Below, piece after piece: positions 5,855 to 9,454 of a DNA stretch of 9,454 bases. The stretch is taken from assembly GCA_937937835.1 (NCBI GenBank), contig CALDBJ010000026.1:1-9454 (forward strand). Direction: 5' to 3'. Origin of the DNA: an uncultured Collinsella sp. (lineage in GTDB: Bacteria > Actinomycetota > Coriobacteriia > Coriobacteriales > Coriobacteriaceae). A model generated the notes under the pieces. It saw only the letters and a list, made by a program, of their open reading frames with translations, made no database searches and was not told where the DNA came from. The position numbers and the translations under genes were made by a program. Numbering within the stretch: the stretch's first letter is position 1; each line of letters opens with the position of its first letter.

Positions 5855-6736
5855 ATGAGCAATTGGCTTAAGCTCGAGGGCGATGTTTGCGCCGTGACTG
5901 GCGCGCTCGGCGGTATGGGCGCCGAGATCTGCCGCGAGTTCGCCCGCAACGGCGCCAACGTCGTCCTGCTCGACCTGGACGAGGAGAAGGTCAAGGCCGC
6001 AGCCGCCGACCTCGCTGCCGAGTTTGGCATCCACGCCGAGGGTTACAAGATGAACGCCACCGACGAGGCCGAGGTTCAGGCTGCCGTCGACGCCACCATC
6101 GCCAACTTCGGCCGCGTCGACGTTCTCGTCAACACCGCCGGCATCCTGCGCTTCGCCGCTATGGAGGACCTGCCGCTGAGTGACTGGGAGCAGGTGCTCA
6201 ACGTCAATCTCACCGGCTACTTCATCACCTCGCAGCGCTTTGGTCGCGAGATGATCAAGGCCGGCCAGGGTCGCCTGGTGCACATCTCGACCGTCGCCAG
6301 CCACTCCCCCGAGACGTTCTCGGGCGTGTACAGCTCCACCAAGGCCGGCGTCAACATGATGTCCAAGATGCTCGCCGCCGAGTGGGGCCCCTACGGCGTC
6401 CGCTCCAACTGCGTCGAGCCCTGCTTCGTTAAGACCCCGATGTCGGCCAACTTCTACGCCGACCCCGAGGTCGAGAAGAGCCGCAGCCGCCTGATCGCCA
6501 CGCGCCGCATCGGCGAGGTCAGCGATATCGCCAACGCCGTCATGTTCCTGGCATCCAAGCGCTCGGACTTTACCACCGGCGACGCCATCAAGGTCGACGG
6601 CGGCTTCTCCAACATGATGGGCGACCTTACCGCCAAGCCCGGCGGCCGTCGCGTCTATGCCGACAACTACCTTAAGAACAAGGGTGTCGAACTCTGGTCC
6701 GATGAGTCCGGCGTTGCCAAGCCGACTGACCAGTAA
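5855..6736 (+). CDS. Short-chain dehydrogenase/reductase (classical SDR)
   Basis: Cytoplasmic NAD(P)-dependent oxidoreductase of 293 aa, acting on an unknown hydroxyl or carbonyl substrate. The start follows AAGGGAAG by 5 bases. The Rossmann motif is TGALGGMG (15-22), and Asp40 at the end of the second strand suggests NAD(H). Other family motifs are NTAG (93-96), NVNL with Asn118, YSSTK with Tyr159 and Lys163, and the C-terminal VDGGF (248-252). Two departures stand out: at the usual catalytic Ser position, 13 residues before the Tyr, there is Thr146 (Ser145 is adjacent), and the usual PG after the fold's sixth strand is PC (EPCFVKT, 188-194). About 40 residues extend past VDGG, longer than the 250-aa norm. 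It is the first gene of a three-gene operon with a transporter and a second oxidoreductase, opposite a LysR gene. Confidence 0.92.
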   Translation: MSNWLKLEGDVCAVTGALGGMGAEICREFARNGANVVLLDLDEEKVKAAAADLAAEFGIHAEGYKMNATDEAEVQAAVDATIANFGRVDVLVNTAGILRFAAMEDLPLSDWEQVLNVNLTGYFITSQRFGREMIKAGQGRLVHISTVASHSPETFSGVYSSTKAGVNMMSKMLAAEWGPYGVRSNCVEPCFVKTPMSANFYADPEVEKSRSRLIATRRIGEVSDIANAVMFLASKRSDFTTGDAIKVDGGFSNMMGDLTAKPGGRRVYADNYLKNKGVELWSDESGVAKPTDQ

Positions 6737-6748
6737 ACCAACCTGACA

Positions 6749-6779
6749 GGGAGGACCCGCGGACACGCCCGTTCCTCCC
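6749..6779 (+). other. Intergenic hairpin between the dehydrogenase and transporter genes
   Basis: GGGAGGA (6749-6755) pairs with TCCTCCC (6773-6779) around a 17-base loop. No T run follows, so it is unlikely to end transcription; a role in message processing or stability is possible. The transporter's own ribosome site (AAAGAG, 6793-6798) is weak. Confidence 0.4.
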
Positions 6780-6802
6780 CCGTATCGATTAGAAAGAGTC
6801 CA

Positions 6803-8059
6803 ATGGCTTCCACCAACTCCAACAAGGGTCGCGCCGTCGTGCTTTCCGCCGCGTGCGTCACCATGTTCTTCATCAGCTCCATTGCGCTGTATTCCGTCGT
6901 GAGCAAGAACCTGCTCGCCGTCTACCCCGAGTGGTCCAGCGCTCTTACCTGGGCCTTCCCGGTCTTTCAGACCATCATGGCCGTGACGGGCATCTTCGCC
7001 GGCCGCATCTCCGACAAGATCGGCCCGCGCAACGTCGTGATCGCCGCCGCCGTGTGCTACGGCGTGGGCTGGTTCATGTCCGGCACCGTCACCGAGCCGT
7101 GGCAGTTCTACCTGTGGTTCTCGCTCGTCGCCGCCGTTGGCAACGGCCTGGGCTACAACCCGGCGCTCACCACGGGTCAGAAGTGGTTCATCGACAAGAA
7201 GGGTCTCGCCTCCGGCATTACGCTCGCCGCTTCGACCGCCGGCCCCGCCGTGCTGTCCCCGGTGCTCGCCTCGCTGCTCATCCCGAGCCTGGGCATCTTC
7301 GGCGCCCTTAAGGCGCTCGGCGTCATCTTCTTTGTGACGATCGCCGCCTCCGCCCTGTTCCTGAAGGCCCCCGAGGCCGGTTGGCTGCCCGAGGGCTTCG
7401 AGGCCCCCAAGGGCGGCGCGCACGCCGGCACCTTCGGTGACCTCACCCCGGGTGAGATGGTCAAGACCCCGCGCTTCTGGGTCCTCATCGTCACCTTCGC
7501 CTTTGCCGCCACCGCGGGCACCCTGCTCGTGGGCAAGGTTGCCTCCATCGCCGCCGTCCAGCTCTTCGCCGACCCCACGAGTGCCGCGGCCGTCGCCCTC
7601 GGCGGTGTGGTCGTCTCCGTCAACACTTGCGCCAACCTGGTCGGTCGTCTGTCCTTTGGCCAGATCATCGACAAGCTCGGCGCCTATAAGTCGCTGCTCA
7701 TCAGCCTTGTCGTCACCATCGTCGCGCTCGTCATCATGTCGATGAGCTTTACGCAGAGCATGTTCTTTGTGGCGCTCGCCCTGCTCGGCTTTAGCTTTGG
7801 CGCCCTGCTCGTCATCTACCCGCCGCTCACCGGTGGCGCCTTCGGCACCAGCAACATCGGCGTCAACTACGGCATCATGTTTTTGGGTTACGCCGCCTCC
7901 ACCTGGATCAGCCAGCCCATCACCGCCGTGCTGTATCACGCCGAGGCCGGCAGCGCCGCCTACCAGCAGTCCTTCTACGGTGCCATCGTAATCGCCGCAA
8001 TCGCCGTCGTGCTCACCGTCTACATGATGGTCTCCGACAGCAAGAAGAAGTCCGCCTAG
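6803..8059 (+). CDS. MFS transporter, oxalate/formate antiporter (OFA)-like
   Basis: Inner-membrane transporter of 418 aa, a normal length for 12-helix MFS proteins. Hydrophobic segments run through both halves: for example 11-34, 48-67, 76-94, 102-116 and 136-160 in the first, and 225-245, 262-280, 297-315, 319-338, 355-372 and 391-411 in the second. The loop motif A is GRISDKIGPR (67-76), with its counterpart GRLSFGQIIDKLG (281-293) in the second half. A cytosolic central loop (188-222) links the halves, and the tail is SDSKKKSA. GYNPALTTGQKWFIDKKGLASGI (117-139) resembles the helix 4-5 region of OFA-family carriers, which move small organic anions; the substrate here is not determined. It lies 66 bases after the dehydrogenase and probably shares its transcript, so it likely imports (or exchanges) that pathway's substrate. 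Confidence 0.92.
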   Translation: MASTNSNKGRAVVLSAACVTMFFISSIALYSVVSKNLLAVYPEWSSALTWAFPVFQTIMAVTGIFAGRISDKIGPRNVVIAAAVCYGVGWFMSGTVTEPWQFYLWFSLVAAVGNGLGYNPALTTGQKWFIDKKGLASGITLAASTAGPAVLSPVLASLLIPSLGIFGALKALGVIFFVTIAASALFLKAPEAGWLPEGFEAPKGGAHAGTFGDLTPGEMVKTPRFWVLIVTFAFAATAGTLLVGKVASIAAVQLFADPTSAAAVALGGVVVSVNTCANLVGRLSFGQIIDKLGAYKSLLISLVVTIVALVIMSMSFTQSMFFVALALLGFSFGALLVIYPPLTGGAFGTSNIGVNYGIMFLGYAASTWISQPITAVLYHAEAGSAAYQQSFYGAIVIAAIAVVLTVYMMVSDSKKKSA

Positions 8060-8068
8060 TTTTGCTTG

Positions 8069-8098
8069 ATGCGGCAAGGACCGCCCCCCTTGCCGCAT
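8069..8098 (+). other. Strong intergenic hairpin between transporter and oxidoreductase genes
   Basis: ATGCGGCAAGG (8069-8079) and CCTTGCCGCAT (8088-8098) make a perfect 11-base-pair stem with an 8-base C-rich loop. Only TCCACC follows, so it lacks the T run of an intrinsic terminator. It starts 10 bases after the transporter stop and could stabilise the upstream message or reduce expression of the next gene. That gene has its own good ribosome site (AAGGAG, 8117-8122). Confidence 0.6.
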
Positions 8099-8127
8099 TC
8101 CACCGCCACCAGTATTAAGGAGTCGAA

Positions 8128-9168
8128 ATGTCTGAGCTCAACCCCGTCCGCATTGCCGTTATCGGCGCCGGCGCCATGGGCCGCAACCACATCCGCTTTG
8201 TCACCGAGGAGCCCGAGGCCGAGCTCGTCGCCATCGCCGACGCCTTTGAGGGCGCCCGCGCCACGGCCGAGGCCGCCGGCGTGCCGTTTTATACCGATCC
8301 CGCCCAGATGATGGACGAGGTCAAGCCCGAGGCCGTCATCATCGCCACGCCCAACGACCTACACCTGGGCGTTGCCCGCGAGGCTGTGAAGCGCAACATC
8401 GTGCCGTTGGTCGAAAAGCCGATCTCCAACGACCTGGAGGATGCCCAGGCCTTCGCCGCCGAGGCCGAGACCGCTGGCGTGCCCGTGCTCGTGGGTCAGC
8501 ACCGTCGCCACAATCCCTTCGTCAACAAGGCCAAGGAGATCATCGAGGCCGGCGAGCTGGGCAAGCTCACCGTGTCGAGCTTCCACTACATGATCTATAA
8601 GAATGACGAGTACTTCGATGTCGAGTGGCGCCGCAAGAAGGGTGCCGGCCCGATCCTGGTCAACCTGGTGCACGACGTCGACCTGCTCCGCTACCTGCTG
8701 GGCGAGCCCGTTGCCGTCCAGGGCATGCAGTCCAGCGCCGCCCGCGGTTTTGAGACCGAGGACTCCGCCGTGGTCAACGTCCGTTTTGCCGATGGCGCGC
8801 TTGCGAGCATGACCATCTCCGACGCCACCGCCAGCCCCTGGAACTGGGAGGCCACCGCTCGCGAGGATCCGCAGTACCGCCCCTTCGACGCCGACGCCTA
8901 CTTTATTGGCGGAACCTTGGGTGCCCTTTCGCTGCCCCGCCTGCACCAGTTCTCCTACGACGGAGCCTCCAACTGGCACAAGCCGCTGCAGATGGAGATT
9001 CCGGCCGTCGACCCGGCGCTGCCGCACAAGATGCAGCTCAAGCACTTTGTGAAGGTCGTTCGCCGCGAGGTCGAGCCCGTCGTGACCCCCGCCGATAATG
9101 TCAAGACGCTCACGCTTCTCAACGCTATCAAGGAGGCCGCCGAGACCGGCCAGCTCGTCGAGCTGTAA
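8128..9168 (+). CDS. Gfo/Idh/MocA-family NAD(P)-dependent oxidoreductase
   Basis: Cytoplasmic dehydrogenase of 346 aa, the usual length for the family. The start follows AAGGAG by 5 bases. The N-terminal Rossmann domain (6-120) has VIGAGAMG (11-18), Asp38 in IADAF after the second strand (favouring NAD), ATPNDLH (73-79) and the family-defining EKP (96-98). The C-terminal alpha/beta domain (121-346) carries GPILVNLVHDVDLLRYLLG (174-192): His182 is the expected catalytic base, and Asn179 occupies the site that is Asp in many relatives. Members oxidise or reduce sugars, inositols, sugar acids and related hydroxy compounds; which one applies here is not visible. It is the last gene of the operon, 68 bases after the transporter, and a terminator lies 72 bases past its stop. 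With the SDR it provides a second redox step in the same pathway. Confidence 0.93.
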   Translation: MSELNPVRIAVIGAGAMGRNHIRFVTEEPEAELVAIADAFEGARATAEAAGVPFYTDPAQMMDEVKPEAVIIATPNDLHLGVAREAVKRNIVPLVEKPISNDLEDAQAFAAEAETAGVPVLVGQHRRHNPFVNKAKEIIEAGELGKLTVSSFHYMIYKNDEYFDVEWRRKKGAGPILVNLVHDVDLLRYLLGEPVAVQGMQSSAARGFETEDSAVVNVRFADGALASMTISDATASPWNWEATAREDPQYRPFDADAYFIGGTLGALSLPRLHQFSYDGASNWHKPLQMEIPAVDPALPHKMQLKHFVKVVRREVEPVVTPADNVKTLTLLNAIKEAAETGQLVEL

Positions 9169-9240
9169 TGCCTTAGGGCAGGCCGCGGCAAACACCTAAG
9201 CCGAGCCCCTCGGCCCACCACAAATAAGCCCCTCTTCTTT

Positions 9241-9275
9241 GCCCCGCGAGCAGCCTCCTGCCCGCGGGGCATTTT
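9241..9275 (+). terminator. Rho-independent terminator of the operon
   Basis: GCCCCGCGAGCAG (9241-9253) pairs with CTGCCCGCGGGGC (9258-9270) around a CCTC loop, a 13-position stem with one A-C mismatch, followed by ATTTT. A smaller hairpin, GCCGAG-CCC-CTCGGC (9200-9214), lies just upstream without a T run. Confidence 0.8.
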
Positions 9276-9441
9276 GCTACCTTGCCGACGATTTTCCTGG
9301 AGCGAGGCTATTTTGCGCCTCAGCCTGATTCGTTCGCCACGAAATGGGCCTGTCTACTACGTTTAATCGATCACCCTCAACCATGCCAAATTTCGCAAAA
9401 ATAAAACCGACGCTCCTATAAGTTGTCAAGAGGCAGTTTGC

Positions 9442-9453
9442 GGGAGCGCTCCC
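9442..9453. other. Perfect 12-base palindrome at the window end
   Basis: GGGAGCGCTCCC reads the same on both strands. A related CGCTCC lies at 9411-9416, and TTGACA occurs on the minus strand (complement at 9424-9429) without a good -10 box. I see no gene in 9276-9454; the longest minus-strand frame is 35 codons (9277-9384) with no ribosome site. The stretch is AT-richer than the operon and may be the control region of a gene beyond the edge. Confidence 0.4.
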
Positions 9454-9454
9454 T

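Noticed and set aside
5690..8098. 802-codon open frame on the minus strand across the dehydrogenase and transporter genes
   Set aside because: It is antisense to two clear families, is extremely rich in Gly, Asp, His and Glu, and arises because the GC-rich third positions remove stops. No ribosome site or recognisable domain.
9277..9384. 35-codon minus-strand frame after the operon terminator
   Set aside because: No ribosome site, no recognisable sequence and only a partial promoter; chance frames of this size are common.

Overview
The window looks like chromosomal DNA from a high-GC, Gram-positive gut actinobacterium, most likely a Coriobacteriia member such as Collinsella. The grounds are a GC-rich metabolic operon (one 60-base line I counted at 7921-7980 is 70% GC), Gram-positive cell-wall sorting features, and pilin-type domains common in that class. 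The genus is an inference from style, not from a marker gene.

Region 1 (1-4742, minus strand) is a pilus-type surface locus. In transcription order it holds a large adhesin (body 1217-4459, signal peptide encoded up to 4550), a signal-peptidase-like protein (588-1220) and a short FctA-like pilin (45-536) whose frame stops near the window edge. This order is the same as cpa - sipA - fctA in the FCT pilus region of Streptococcus pyogenes. Shared details support the match: the adhesin ends in a VPTG sorting motif, and the signal-peptidase homologue has lost both catalytic residues as streptococcal SipA has. The pilin aligns by eye with the N-terminal half of Spy0128/FctA, and the adhesin's last domain aligns with the C-terminal half. 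A class C sortase would be expected beyond position 1. Two defects stand out. A run of seven G residues puts the adhesin's signal peptide out of frame with the rest of the protein, as in a phase-OFF state or a sequencing error. The pilin stops before its domain is complete. GC here is lower in places (37% on the line 3541-3600).

Region 2 (4743-9275) is a catabolic or redox module. A LysR-type regulator (minus strand) faces a plus-strand operon of three genes: a short-chain dehydrogenase, an oxalate/formate-type MFS transporter and a Gfo/Idh/MocA-family oxidoreductase. The operon ends in a strong hairpin terminator. The divergent gap contains a good promoter whose -35 box overlaps a perfect palindrome. 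The likely logic is that the regulator senses a small molecule, the transporter imports it, and two NAD(P)-dependent oxidoreductases act on it. The substrate cannot be read from the sequence.

Region 3 (9276-9454) has no convincing gene. It ends in a perfect 12-base palindrome.
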